64,000 bases of DNA from Limnanthes douglasii subsp. nivea (taxonomy: Eukaryota; Streptophyta; Magnoliopsida; Brassicales; Limnanthaceae), in assembly GCA_036936605.1 (NCBI GenBank), contig JAUPFV010000001.1, forward strand, positions 210,287,138-210,351,137, in the 5' to 3' direction. The notes under the pieces are model-generated. The model had not been told where the DNA came from. It saw nothing but the letters and a program-made list of their open reading frames with translations, and made no database searches. Position 1 is the stretch's first letter, and each line of letters starts with the position of its first letter. This document shows, piece by piece, positions 1 through 13,830 of the stretch. The translations under genes and the position numbers were made by a program.

Positions 1-321
1 TTCACAAAGTATATGTAGTTCTTGAATTCATATGCAATTTAGAGTTAAACATTGTTTGATAGCTCCAAATGGTGCATGTGCGGACGACGATGGGTGTCCA
101 TTGACTATTACGCACTGCACCAAAGATTGTGCCACAATGTGAAGTCGTAGTGTACTCTGTCCTCTTTTTTCAATATGATATCTATATTTTTTATGAAAGA
201 GGAATGAAGTCTGCATTTCCTATTTAAAGTAATTTTTATGCTGTTTTGCTGATACTGGAGTTTTTATCCGTCTTGGTTTATACTTATGGCTTGCACTGTC
301 ATGATTTGCTTTATTAAACAG

Positions 322-3300
322 GGCCTATGGGTTCGTCTGCTGAAATTAGGGCCAACTGATGATCCTCTTTCATCATTTGAATATGGCACAATCTTAGGTG
401 TGTTAGCTTGATTTGGTTTCATATCTGATGTTTTTGCGGCAGAGGCTGTGGCCTATTATTGTTAGCGTCTTCTTTCAAGAATCAGTAATTATCAATGTTT
501 TGTTTATGCAGCTCTGATTGAGTCTGATGCAGAAGGGATTGGTGGGAGTGGCTTTGTTGAGTGTATAAGGGAGCATATACATTCAGTATGTCCAGTTATC
601 TCAATATATCATTTGTACATTCTATGGCAGTAAGAAGCTAACAGTTAGATAATTTGTGCTTTCAGGAATGGAACGGTCAATTAACGGAGGAACAGTTTAT
701 TGCTGTGAAAGAATTGGTGAGCAGATTATAACTTAATTGTGTTTGTGTATATAGTTATAACATACAGAACTTTTTCATATAACGCGGTGGTTGGCTAAAT
801 ATCATTTAAAAACTTTTGCTTAAGCATGTTTTAAATTACCATCTAAGATATTATATAATGTTCTTATTTCTGACCATTGTAATTCAGCTCAAAACAGCAG
901 TTAGCCTTGCTACCTCTCGTAATGACATGTCGACTATCTGGGACGCCCTTGAAGTGTCTGCTGAGATGTACAAGAAGGATGTAAATAATGTTTTAGACAT
1001 TGTACAGCGTCATCTCATTTCCCTTTCCATATGGGAAGAGTTGCGGTATGGACAACATGACCTTTTAACTGAATAATATATTATTCGTCATTGTGATTCA
1101 CTTTTGTTTTTACATTGTTCTCATTCAAGTTCAATCTTTTCCTCAATATTTTGGTTCAGCATGTTGAATAGATACTACCTGGATCTATGTATAATGATAG
1201 AGGTTGTCGAGTTTGTCCAGTACAAGAAGATCTGGATATGAGATTCTAGATCTATATCACCTCTTCAGCTGCTAACGTCAATATATATATTTGTATAGAT
1301 TTTAAGTCGTTTTTCCCTTGTTCTCTCTGTGGGCATCAAGCATATGTGTTACAGTAAAGGTTATGCATGATGTGGGATGAGTCTGTGGTCATGTAATCTT
1401 ACATACTTTAACTCAGTGTCATCTAAACTTATTTTCTCTTTCTGTAAACCCTAGCAAGTTACTAGTGGCCTTTCCTTCATTCTTACTTTCCTAACTGATC
1501 TATTTTGGTGGGTGATTCGAGAACTGTTCTTACATCGATCTATAATTGGCAGATTTTGGGAAGCTTATTTTGACTATCTTATGGAGCAGCCTTCAAACGA
1601 GTGAGTATAGACCTCATTCACTTCTATTTACTTTATATATTCTAATCTATTGTGTATTTTGTTTTCTTCAAGTAGGCAAACTAGGTCTTGTTCTGAACTA
1701 ACAGTCTACTTGATGTGATGTTCGCATTAAACTTACTCTTATTTCCACACGTAAATGTCTACTATACGATATACTGCTTAGTAGCTAATAATAATTGTAG
1801 TCTGTCTCTGAATTTGCATGCCTTTCTTCTATCCCAAACCACTATCCTATGTGTGTTTGTATGCACTTTTCCTTTTTCTTTCAATTACTAAAAGTGAAAA
1901 GGCCGCCGAGCTTCTGCAGCGTCTAAATAAGGAATTTTGTTTAAGTTAGGGAATAGGGAGAGATGAATCCTAGAAGCAGATGGCTGGAGATTGTTGACTG
2001 CTTCTTAAGTGGGGGAGATGTTATTGGTTGAAATCTGCTCTTGTGTGAATTTGAACAAAAATGAAAGATGTCCTTGTTAGTTCTCGAAGTTGAAAATTGT
2101 TCCCTTATGTCTCCTAGTAAACGAATGGTAACGACAATAGAGAGAGCTTACTGCTTCTTTCCTTTCCTAGAATTAAAGAAATTCAGGGGTTAAATTTACT
2201 CATTCGTAGAACTTTAAACCAAAATACTTGTGAGGTTTGTCTCAGCTCTCTATGTTGAAAAACTTTTTTTATATCTCCTTGTATATCAATGCGAGAACTC
2301 GATTGAGTTGCAATGTTATTATAAAATAATGAAACTTTATTCATCTTATTTGACCCTTACACCGAAATGTTGTTTTGATTCTTGTAAGTATCATTTAATG
2401 ATTTTCAGGTCTGCCAATTATGCAACTTTGGTTACGGCACGCCTGATTGTAGTGGCATCACATATGGTATAACTTGTTCCTTAATATTATGGCCCATGTA
2501 ACTTCATTTTGTACCCTAGACAGCAGATCCTAACAAACAGAGGTGCAGAAGTAGCCATATTTATAATTCTTGTGTGAAAGATCGATCTACTTGAAAGTGC
2601 TTTTTCTCAGAAATGGGCAGTCATATGTTTTCTTCTATCCTTGTTCGGTTTTATATTTCTTTTCTTACTGTATTGTGCAGTCTGGGTTGGGACTTCCGGA
2701 TAATGATTCTTGGTACATGATCGAAACAATAGCAGAGAAACAAAAAGTTGGACCGAAGTTGTTGGTAAGTCATACTTTTCTCTGGCGTGTTGCTTCATTC
2801 CTCGAGGTTATGTAGTGTCTGCAATGATTGTTTGTTACCACTGACTGCACCCTAATTTACTAGAGCAGAGCCATCAATTCAGTCATTCAAATTTTTAGAA
2901 ACTTAATATATTTTCCAACAAAACATTTGAGTTCTGTACATTTTAGGTTTCATGAGAATACTATGATAACCTCTGAGTAAGTCTGCTCTGACAAATAAAA
3001 GTTTAATTGGTCCTTGTGCTGAGTTTCATTATACTGAGTAGTGTCTTTTTGTACATGGTATTTGCCACTGTTAGATAAGAGATATACATCAGGATGTTGG
3101 TACTTGGTATAAAACTGTAGCCCTGCCTTTGGAGTCATAAAGTAGAAATAGATCAGTGAGATGTATTGTTTTTCGTTGTATCACCTTGCTGTACCGTTGT
3201 CCTAGATATTTCGTGGCTCTACTTTTCTAGAAACTACTCAGAAGCTGGATTTTTAGGAGTCGAGCCTTGTAACAACCCTGAATCCATACTGTCAATTAAG

Positions 3301-6300
3301 AGCAGCTTGAGGCTCCAACAGAGGCTCTTATTGACTTGCTTGAATAGGATGATGTTCTCAGTCGTGATTTTGATTAGAGAGCTGCTTATTGCAATGGAAA
3401 GTTTGGAACTTATATATGTTACTAATTGCTTTCTTGCTCCAGATTGTAAAATAGAATATATCTATAGAAATGTTACATATCCATTCTCCGTAATGATACT
3501 ATCTTCATTGAAAACTGAAGCACCTGAAGTTGTCGTTAGTAGTCCATCTCTATAGTATTTTACCGCAAGCACAGCTTTCTTGATAGGACTAAAATACAAT
3601 TTTACTACTTCTGATATAGATTTCTCTACTGATAAAAATTTACTTCCTTTCTCTCGAGAAGGTAGTCAAGTAGTGTTTTGTATATCATTGATTTTAGCAG
3701 TTAAGTCGGTCTAAATACACGGCTTGCATGTGGTGTTCTTTTAACCATTTAAGTGTATCTCAGTTACTATGGAGCATTTAAATTATTCTACCACCAGTAT
3801 ATACTCTGAAATCATTACTTTGTGAGTCAACCATGAGGCCCTGAGGTATGTCCGTTACAAGTTTTAACTATAGCTGTTAAAATCACGAGATGTATAGCTA
3901 TGATGCGATAGTTATTGCAATATTGATGCCGGTCATACGTATCGTAATATGAATCGCTGGGTTCTGTTATGGACCGATTCAAGTGCCATATCGTAATAAA
4001 CTATACAGGCTGTATCGGTCAGTAACGGATATCATGTGTGAAAATTGACAAACAAATACAATTTGGAAAAAGAAAAAAAAGTTTTGAAACTAAAACCAGA
4101 GAAATAGATAAAAGAAAAAAGTTAATAGAAAGTATACTATCTTTCTGAGCTCATATCATCTATCTGATTTTAACAGTTTGTTGACCCATTTTTGATAGTG
4201 TTTGATTAAAATGGTAAACATGTTCGTATGAAAGTGGAAAAACAGTTAGTTTTCGGATTTTCAAATATCTAAAGGAAGGAAATACAATAACTGTTTCAAA
4301 ATTGTTATTATTTGATATGAGAGAAATAAAAAATGAATTTATTGTATTTAGCTTACCAGATTATTATGTATATATATATATTTTATATGCATTTAAGATG
4401 CTTTATATCTATAATAAGTTTTAAAATATATTTTATATAATTAAACTGTTTAGCGTGTACTACGATTATATCTTAAATTATTTAGATTTATCGATTAGCA
4501 CACCCGTTTTGATGCACTTGAGTACATTATGGCTTCCGAATAATGAAATGCAAAACTTATGATCAATACGCTGTTTGACAACTATGGTTGTATATGCTAA
4601 CAGCTAATGGCTCAGGGAAAGAAAGTGTTCTCTAGTTTAATACTGATATTTTTCTCCCTGTTTCGTCTTTCTTATATTTTATCATATTAGTCGATTCCAT
4701 CTGGAGACATAATGTAAGGGAGTTGTTTTTTCAAACTAATTTCTAAAGAGGGTTCTTTCTCCAAAATTCCAGACAAAACTCAGAGGATATTTATCTCATA
4801 TTCAACAACTTCGGACTGGGTACTGGGGTATCTCTTCCGGAAAAGCACAACCAACGTCGCATGGGTTGTCATCTCCGCGTCCAAAAGACGATGAACAGCA
4901 ACCAGCTGAAGCTTCTGGTGTTGGCAGAAGCTGGGTTCAGAGCATGTTTAGTAGGGAGCCTGCAGCAAGATCAAACTCTTTTAGTCGTGTTCGTAAGTGG
5001 GTTTCTGATAATGGAGTTTCAGGTATATCTTTTAGTAAGATGATCCTTTGTTCACAAGACATGTGGAACATGTTCCAGCTAATTTATCTACTTGAGCTGC
5101 ATATTAAAACGTGACTAATCTGCAAACAGATTTAGCTGCTGCTGGCCAAAAAAAAGTTCAAACCAATGTTCGCATACTTAAGGGTCACAGTGGTGCTATC
5201 ACTGCTTTACACTGTGTAACCAGAAGAGAGGTATGGGATTTAGTGGGTGACCGTGAAGATGCAGGATTCTTTATCAGTGGAAGCACAGACTGTTTGGTTA
5301 GTAAAGCTGATAATACAATTCAATCAGATGCTCGTTTTGTTGGTTTCTTGTTTCCAATCTTAATGGGGATCATAGTTGAAATGTAATCTATTAAACCAAT
5401 CTGCTGTTTATACACTACTTACAAACTTGTACTGATGATTTTGGATTGTTCTGTCCTGGGTACTTGATGCTTCATTGTAATGACGTCCGACTATCTATAA
5501 TCTTCTTTTTATCTGTGTCAAATGGATGCAGGTTAAGATTTGGGACCCCAGTCTTCGTAGTTCTGAACTTCGCTCAACACTGAAAGGCCACACAGGGTGA
5601 GTTTTTCTGCTTCACTCTTTGTGGTATCTTTTTTTTTGGGTCAACCTAAATCTATACGCATATCTTTATTTTATATGATTTTGATGGTCAAATTTTCTTT
5701 CCGACTCAACTGTCTTTGGGGTTTTTGGTGTAGGACTGTCCGCGCTATAAGCTCTGATCGTGGAAAGATAGTATCTGGTTCTGATGATAAGTCTGTCATT
5801 GTATGGGACAAGCAAACAACGCAGCTTCTAGAAGAGTTGAAAGGCCACGAGTTACAGGTTGGCTTAGTTGGTAATTTTGTTAGTAATATAGAGTAGTTAA
5901 AAAACAGTAACATCATCAGTGAGTAAATGGGAAGCAATCTGAACTTGTCATATCATTTTAATCTGAAAAAGGTACAGATATAAGAAGGGAGTTGATATTT
6001 GTATAGCTCTAGACTAGCTTTATCTCCTTTACAAATTTTATCAGTCTAAGACATAAACCTTTCTTAATTGAATTCATTTTAGAATTCTATTTTTTCTCGA
6101 TTATAGAATGTAAATTGTGGTTTCTTTTATTTAAACTACAGATGTCACTGCTGACTATTTATTTTCTAATTTTGTATCCTCTCTCTTAGTTTTTAGAGTC
6201 CAGTGGTTCCTTTTGTTGAGAGTATAAAACTAAAATTTGCTGCTTCTCCTATGTATCATCGCAGTTGAGCTGTGTAAGGATGCTTTCAGGCGAGCGTGTC

Positions 6301-8150
6301 CTTACTGCTGCTCATGATGGAACAGTGAAGATGTGGGATGTTCGAACTGATATGTGTGTCGCAACAGTTGGTCGCTGCACTAGTGCAGTACTGTGCATGG
6401 AGTATGATGACTCCACTGGGATCTTGGCTGCTGCTGGCAGAGATGGGTATATTCTTGAAGCTTGCATTTAGTTCATGTTTCTGCAGGTCTTGAAATTTAA
6501 CTTCCTTTCCTTCTTAAGTGAATACCAAATTGATGTATTCTTAAATTTTAGTATTGCAAACATCTGGGACATACGTGCTGGCAGGCAGATGCATAAGTTC
6601 TTGGGACATACAAAATGGATACGGTAAGCTAGATTGCCCTTTCTCTCTCTCCATCTCCAAGAATACCTATGAAAGCCTTGCAATCAAGTTCCAAATTTGC
6701 AGGTCCATTAGAATGGTTGGAGATACTGTGATCACTGGTAGTGACGATTGGACAGCAAGAGTGTGGTCTGTTTCTGGAGGAACATGCGATGCGGTACTTG
6801 CTTGCCATGCTGGTCCAGTATTATCTGTTGAATATTCTACATTAGACAGAGGCATAATAACAGGTTGGCACTACTTTACTGTTTCCCGCACGTGCCCCTT
6901 TCTTACTTACAGAACATCGATAACTAGGCACGGTTCTGACTTCTAAGCACTACTTGAAGCTAATACTTTAAACATAATATGTTTTTCAGGGTCAACTGAT
7001 GGATTGCTTCGATTTTGGGAAAACGAAGAGGGTAAGGAGCCTCTCTGTTGACCTTCCAGTACAAATTTTGCATCTAGGAGTTTGGATCTTTGTCAGTGTT
7101 TGATTCTAGTTCAGCAGCATTCCTTTTGGTGCAAATGGTTCTGAGCACCACTGAATCTTTTTTATTCTATAACAGTTTTAGGAGCATAGTTTGTCACCCA
7201 GATATGTCTATAGTAAGCTTTTCTTAGCAATTAAACTTATCTGGATGCTTTTAGGCTACTCTCTGGTGGCATGATGAGAGAATTGATTTATCTAGTTTAT
7301 TGAACACCCGAAGCTATAAATGCATACACCAGAGTTTATATATGTTTTGCCTCTTGAGTATGCTTGCTTTCAGGTTGATCTTTGTTATATAATACAAACT
7401 GGAATGATTTTATTTTAAATCCATGGTGTCTTTATTATTAATATTCTTGTGGTTCTAGTTATCAGCGTAGACTTTGTGTTGAATGCAGGAGGTATAAAAT
7501 GTGTGAAGAATGTTACAATTCATAATTCTGCAATATTATCCGTCAGTGCTGGGGAGAACTGGTTAGGAGTTGGCGCAGCTGACAGTTCTATGTCTCTGTT
7601 CCATCGGCCTCAAGAGAGGCTTGGTGTTTCTAACACCGGTTCTAAAATTGCTGCTTGGCAGCTGTATCGAACTCCACAAAGGACACCTGCTATGGTATAT
7701 TTCTTTCGCTCTATTCTTGTTCCTTTTCATTATTTACTTTTTCTACAGAATACTTTCTACACCAATTTGCTTGGTATCGTATTTTCATAAATCATGGAGG
7801 CATGCATTTCCTGTAAAACATCAAATCTCTTGCCTTTATATCTTTTCTTTGGTACTTGATTTTCACTTGTAAATTCCTTTTATTTTTCAATTCAGTGTTG
7901 TTTTGTTTACTTTTTCATAGGTTAAAATATGTAGGACCTGTAAGATTACTAAAACCTCTAATGAACTCTATATGCATTCTTGTAAATTTTAATCTGCATG
8001 TTTCTTTTCATTGTTTCACGACTTCACATCTTATGTTCTCTAATGAACAAACAGGTAAGATGTGTGGCTCTGGACCTCGAAAGGAAAAGAATATGCAGTG
8101 GTGGTCGTAACGGAGTTCTCAGGCTATGGGATGCCACCATCAACATCTAA
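322..8150 (+). CDS. SCD1: SCD1, DENN/WD40 protein, C-terminal 637 residues (5' part outside window)
   Basis: Known role of the family: STOMATAL CYTOKINESIS DEFECTIVE 1 acts with SCD2 in post-Golgi and clathrin-linked trafficking at the cell plate and plasma membrane. Seventeen exons with GT-AG borders join in phase: 322-397, 512-585, 666-716, 888-1045, 1553-1600, 2409-2466, 2681-2764, 4773-5022, 5130-5296, 5532-5596, 5734-5857, 6265-6446, 6552-6623, 6703-6863, 6990-7031, 7489-7694, 8055-8150. The first ~265 residues are the helical middle region (GLWVRLLKLG, then TLVTARLIVVASHM). The last ~350 form WD40 blades, for example DCLVKIWDPSLR, SVIVWDKQT, GTVKMWDVRT, ANIWDIRAG, WTARVWSVS, LLRFWENEE and GVLRLWDATINI just before the stop. 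The N-terminal DENN domain must lie upstream. No frameshift or premature stop was found, so the gene looks functional. Identity rests on recalled family similarity. Confidence 0.95.
2765..4772 (+). other. 2.0-kb SCD1 intron
   Basis: This is the longest intron of the gene in the window, from the GTAAGT donor after exon 2681-2764 to the CCAG acceptor before 4773. It is AT-rich, most strongly at 4050-4500. A stretch at about 3890-4030 with repeated TATCG/CGTAATA words looks like a decayed insertion, but no ends could be defined. Open frames within it have no recognisable coding content. Confidence 0.7.
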
Positions 8151-11147
8151 GCCATTTTATGTATGTTACATATCTTGTTGTTTATTAATCTGTGGCATGT
8201 ATTAATCTGTAAGTCATACAAATCTTTGTATATTCATATTCTTTGAATTAACCATTGGCTGGCAATTCCGGACTTGCATTTATCCTTGATCAGTGTATAC
8301 AAATTGAGTTGCGCAAATTCTGTCATGTTACAATTCAGGACTTGCTTAGAATCCAATTCATTATATTTAGTTTATGTTAGAATTTTTGTTCCTATGGAGA
8401 CCGACCTCAAATACAAGCGGACATATAAGAGGTATTGAAGCATGCAAATGCAAAATACGGACAGGCAGCAGAAAAAAGACAGCTAAAGAGATTGTAATGG
8501 AGTTTGTTTTAGTGCAGCCCTTAAGAATACGAGTTGTTATAAGCCAGAGGTTTATTGACGCATAGTTTGTAAACTTTGTTCAAGTTGATGATATAATTGC
8601 AGGTTTAGTCTGTTTTAAATTCACAGATTGTAGGCTTAATAAAAATGGTCTGGTAGATAAGAAAAAGTTACGAGTTCTGAGATTATATAATGTTTTTGTA
8701 TTTTCTCACCTACCACAATTTATAGGTCTGGTTTGTAATCATGGGTTTATTAAGTGAATTTAAATAATTTATAGAGGGTTGGGAGAAAAAAACAGCCATA
8801 TTTACGTATTGTAGTAGTTTAAATTTGAATATTTCTCCAGTTGGGGAATTGTGAAAATACACCATTTTCAAAGATGGTAACTTCGGATTCAAATATCGAC
8901 GCATAACTAACAGACACATAAAACTTAAATTTTTAAAGACAACAAATGTGGTCGTAATTTTCTAGCATGTATATAGTTGCTGGGGCGATATGTCACTTTT
9001 TCGGAAAAGATATGTTATGTCATTGCAACGACTTAAGAATAAAAAGAGGTAATGACTATGGCGAACTGTAACCATTAGTTTCGTTTTAGGGTTACTCCGG
9101 ATATAAACAGGTAACCACTCTATTTTTGTGGTTGTAATAATTTTTTTAAAATGGTATTGCACGCAAAAAAACGACAGATCGATAAATGTCTTGGTTTTTT
9201 TTTTTTAATACCGGTTGTGTGATTGGGATTCAAATTTTGTTGAGTATTTTTGGCGGAGTTTATGGAGACTTACTAATAAAAAGCTGAGGTTTAGTAGTTT
9301 CTTATCATCGACAAACAAATGGATAAACCGAATTGACTAACGAACACTCTGCCACATGCTACGGGTAGAGGTGGCTGTAAATTTGATGTCTTGGGGTCAA
9401 CGATTTTATCATCTTAAATTTTTCTATAATAGGCACTACTAAAGATACTCGAACAAACAAGAATTTTTCTTTATTTCTTAACTAAATATCGGATTTGGAT
9501 AAAGCGTTTACTCAAATTGAAGATTTTTGTGAGTCCGCCGACTTCGAAGATGCGATAGAGACCGCACGTCCGGTTACAAAATTTGGATCCTAAAACCCTA
9601 CCGTTTAGAATCCTAAATTATTGTTTTATCATTTTTATTAGATTTTTTAATATTTTGTAAATTTATTTTATATAACTAGTAATTTGATTGGACTCTATTT
9701 TTAAATATTTATTATGTTTATATATATACATATAAAAAAGACTTCGTCTATTACCCATTTTAGTTTTTGAACCTTAAAAGTCCATGACCGCCCAAGTTTA
9801 GGAAAGACCTGGAACTTTTCCCCCACTGAATTTTGTTAAAAAGGTCATCTAAGAGCTCTAAAACCAAGGGGTGTGGGTTGAGCCAAACATAAGCTTATAT
9901 ATGTGGGTTATTCGTATTGGTATTGTTATCTCCCTTTATCAGACTTTTGATTTTGCAGTTGATCAAGATATACTGTTTTCATAGTTTTTTAATACTTGCT
10001 ATTTATTTTTTACAATCGAACTGATTTCACTTGTGTTCGAATAATTTGATTAATGTTTTTTTTTTATGATATGAATGTGGCAGTAAACAGCATGCAGTCG
10101 GGTAGTAGAGGAAAGCAGAAAAAAGAAATCACAAGGCCTCAGCTTTTCTTTCTACCATGTGATATTTGATTTGTATGTTTGTTTCCGCATAAGATTTGAG
10201 CATATGATAATGGACGGAACAAATTGTACTAAAAAGCATGACACTGACTACATAAATTTTAAATACTAAAAAAATTAATGACAATATCAAATATACCTGC
10301 ATCGATTAACACACTGATATAACCTAAACATTTACAATTATCGAATCAGTTTAGAAAGGAGAAAAGTTTTACATATAAAATAAAATAAACAAAATGCCTA
10401 ATTAAGATAATACATAATACATTGGTTTAAAGAGGAGGAAAGAGAAAGAGAAAAAAATAAATTACCTCGACTAACTACTATAGTTTTACAATTATCGAAT
10501 CGACTAAACGTAAAACGCAGAAAAATATTTACATCTGGAAAACTTGTTAGGAGAACCAACAGTGACCTTAGCAACACGAAGCAGAGCTACATAAAATTGG
10601 ACTTGAGCAAAAACTAGAAATAGGAGTAATTAGGGTTTTCAAAAAATAAGAGAAAATGGTCTCGAAAGATGTTTGGGTCAGAGTTGATTTGGGTTCTAAC
10701 CAAAGTTGAGAGTAAAGGATTTCAAAAAATATTTGGATCAGATTTGTGAAAGTTTGGACGGGTTTTAGTTTCGTAAGCAAATTTGGATAAAATTATGAAA
10801 GAGTTACAATTTGGATAAATTCTTTTGATAAAAGTTTTGTTAAATTTTGGTGGGTTGCAAGTTGACTAATAAATTTGGGTTATATTTGGGCGGTTGAATC
10901 AATTATCAAGCGGGTTGAATCTTAAAATACCCATTCCATCACAAAAGTTTCAATCATTTAATTTAAAAAATAAAAAAATAACATTAAAACAAGTGCGTTG
11001 CTAACTGATGATCATCATTGGTGGTGACAAACATCTCTGATTCATACTGGGTAGCAAATTGATCACTCACTTGGTGATCTATGCTGTAGAGTCATGATCC
11101 TCTTGTTATTACTTCATATCTTGTATTCTTTTTACTATTCTGATGTT
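8151..11147. other. SCD1 3' flank and gene-free DNA
   Basis: The SCD1 3' untranslated region begins here. An AATAAA at 8638-8643 could be a polyadenylation signal, but many A-rich words compete. The remainder is AT-rich and contains no convincing coding frame, RNA gene or transposon terminus that I can see. Confidence 0.5.
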
Positions 11148-12135
11148 TTATTTTACTCGACTTATTACACCGCTTAAAATATGTTTTTGAGTGATGTTTA
11201 CCATGACAATTTTTTTTCTCTTCTTATGATAATGGTTACTACTTGAAGATGAAAAGAACTCTTCGATAGCAGACACCGAATCCTTGACGGACTCCGATGA
11301 ACTCAAATGGTCATTAGCTTTACATTTTTTTCTCGAAGAATGATGGGTTTTTTCGTGAGTGACATTTGTGATGTTTTTCGGACCGTGCATAATATTTGAG
11401 ATCATAGTTTGTTCATTAACACCTTTGAGTCGTTCAAGTATTTGAACCTCCAACTGGACTCGATCTTGAGGGTTATTACCATTTCTTTTTTAGATATTAA
11501 ATCCTTAATTTCTCTTCAGATTTGGTCATGTTTGACTTAATTTCTCTTCAGATTTGGTCATGTTTGACTTAATTTCTCTTCTTGCATGAGCAATCGCTTG
11601 TGCTTTTCAACAATCAAATGTTGTGTTTGACTTGATTCTTCGATCATGATTCCCTCGTTTTCTTGGTAGGATCCGTTTGCATTCCAAATTACTTTGGTAT
11701 GTTCCGAATTTGATTTTAACACTATAAGGTTTCAGATGTTGTTATCCAGGTTCATTCGTAGAACTCCCACTATGGTCGCCAATCTGATGCGGTCGATTAT
11801 TTTTGTAAGGTGTTTAGGTAGTAAGATGAAATATAATTAAGTGGTAGAAGGTAAAGATATAATTGATTTGTTTAAGTTAATGTGTAGAGATAGAGTCTAA
11901 CATGAGAGGAGCAAATCCATCCTTCATTAAATGCCCTTAAAAGACTATTTATAGGTGAAATAAACCTTAATAGGCCTAATAGGACGAATGTAATCCAACC
12001 CCAAATCATATCAATCCTAAACATATGGTCTTAGGCCCATAAAGAAAAAAAAAAGAAAAAAAAAGAACTAACAAAATTTTAGATAAGTGAATACATAAGT
12101 ATATGTTAAATATAAGTGAAATAATTCCTTTATCA
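11148..12135 (-). mobile_element. 5' end of a decayed LTR retrotransposon
   Basis: Read on the minus strand, a candidate LTR (11785-12135, 351 bp) starts TGATAAAGG and ends CCGCATCA, so it has TG/CA termini with a TGAT/ATCA inverted repeat. It carries a TATA box, CTATAAATAG, at 11945-11954. Three bases after it comes TGGCGACCATAGTGGGAG (11764-11781), which begins TGG as a plant primer-binding site should. Downstream, a Lys/Ser-rich frame at 11148-11453 may be gag remnant. A 32-bp unit containing TTCTCTTCAGATTTGG is tandemly repeated at 11504-11580. No second LTR was found on the left, so the element is truncated. Confidence 0.65.
11785..12135 (-). repeat. LTR (single copy)
   Basis: The boundaries are set by the TG..CA ends and the adjoining primer-binding site at 11764-11781. 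The TATA box at 11945-11954 is in the expected orientation for transcription into the element. A matching 3' LTR is absent from the window, so the assignment rests on structure alone. Confidence 0.6.
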
Positions 12136-12315
12136 GATTTGCTACTCGAACGATTCTGCCCTCATTATGCATAATTCATTGTATGTTATTATCTCCATAA
12201 TTTTCAAAAATATGTTTATGCCAGATTAGCAATATTCTTTATCACATATTATTTTATTTTTTGATTCCTTCTCTCTCACCATTCAAGATAACCATATAAC
12301 TTAAAACAGTTATCT

Positions 12316-13240
12316 TTAATGTGATATTTCTGGTTTGCAATGATCACATCTTACTCCAACCTTGCCTGTTTTGTCAAAGTTCTTCCTATTCCCCTTTTGA
12401 TCATTTCTCACCATTAGCACATAAAAAGTATTTTTTTGTTCACCATTCGGCATATGTAGACTCTGTTTCTTCTCAACTAACAATGTTAGTGAATATAGTC
12501 TATTTAAAGTGGGTGGATGATCCATCAAAAGCACATGTTCTTTCACTTTTCAAAATTGTTGTTCAAACAAAGTAAGAATTGTATAATTTTATCTTCTTCT
12601 TCATCTCTCTTAGTTATCTCAGTATACATACCATAATCACATTTCAAGTAACATGTATATATATGAAAAGGTCTCAATGCATTCATCTCATCCTATAACC
12701 TTTTCGGTTTAGAGTGATATGCCACAACACTCAAAATTCCCGCGATAAAATATTTATATCTCTCCCCAAATCATAAACCATAGGCCATTATAAGAGCCAT
12801 ACCTTGTGCATTTTCACCCCACATGCAGTTATCATTATCAATTTATATAAATCGTTTCTTCAAAGTTCATGAAATCGAATTGATGATCAATGAGTACACC
12901 ATGCTATTCACCTGGTTCCATTGATCATATTCCACACCATTTGATTTTAGGTTCTAGAGATCTGCCATCAATGAAGCTTATCTTCTTTTTAACAGCCAAA
13001 GAGACCTCATTGCTCTACACCAAACAATAAAATTATTCTCAATAAGTGTTGTAGTAGTAATCATCATTCTAGGATGATCAGAGTAATGATTTTTTTATTG
13101 CATCACCATTTATCACATCAGAATTTTACACAACATTGGGAGAAGAAGTATTGGAATACTCCATTTGATAAACAAAACACAAAAATTCAGATTAAAATGT
13201 AAAGATCAAGCTAGAATTTGCTATGATATCACGAGACCAT
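12316..13240 (-). pseudogene. Ty1/copia gag remnant
   Basis: The minus frame ending at 12316 reads PTLNRLYSLTLLVEKKQS and, further on, TGKVGVRCDHCK. These match the copia gag pattern of a proline/asparagine turn followed by the first half of a CCHC zinc knuckle. The knuckle is cut after the second cysteine. A degenerate TGATATCATAGC near 13225 resembles the TGGTATCAGAGC primer-binding site of copia elements. No pol domains could be read. The element is old and fragmentary, and its LTRs could not be delimited. Confidence 0.5.
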
Positions 13241-13504
13241 AAAAATTTAGTTTAAGTTGCTGATCAAGGAAGATAAAAAGATTAGTAAGAAAAATATAAA
13301 CAAAGATTGAAGAACAAAATAAGATAAACAACCCTTAAACGTTTTATTATTATATTCTTGACTTATTTACTATGAAACTTTCATGTTATATGCACGAACT
13401 AACCTACCGGTCTTCTTGTTATAAATAAAGATCAACTATAACAAGAAATAACTAACCCAAAAACAAAAAATTTACAACCCTATTGACGTTTATAATTTTG
13501 CAGG

Positions 13505-13830
13505 GTCCTTCGTGATACCATAACTTATAATACAATAATGTTAATGTTAGTGTTAATTTATTTGTGGACATTGTCAGGTTTGGAACATGGATTAAGAAAC
13601 AAACTTCTTTGATTGATTGACTCGTTGCAGAATCAAGTTTGATAGTGTAACTTATAACACCTTAATAGATGGATATTATAGTTTTATGAAGTTTTCAAGT
13701 TGTGGAATGAGATGGTTGGAAACAAATTAAGTTAAACTTATTCTTGTTATAGGCAATACCATAATGAAAGGCTATTATCGGTTGGGTAATCAGTTGGATG
13801 TACACAAAACATCAATAAAAGTACATCAAA
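13505..13830 (+). pseudogene. Pentatricopeptide-repeat gene fragment
   Basis: Two PPR signature stretches can be read: RDTITYNTIM near 13510 and FDSVTYNTLIDGYYSF near 13630. The second is the core of the 35-residue PPR motif (VTYNTLIDGY). PPR proteins bind organellar RNA. Frames are interrupted between motifs and no start, transit peptide or full repeat array is present, so this is a broken fragment of about 300 bp. Confidence 0.6.

Noticed and set aside
3166..3555. 129-codon frame on the plus strand
   Set aside because: It lies wholly inside the 2.0-kb SCD1 intron, starts at a non-ATG codon, and lacks any recognisable motif.
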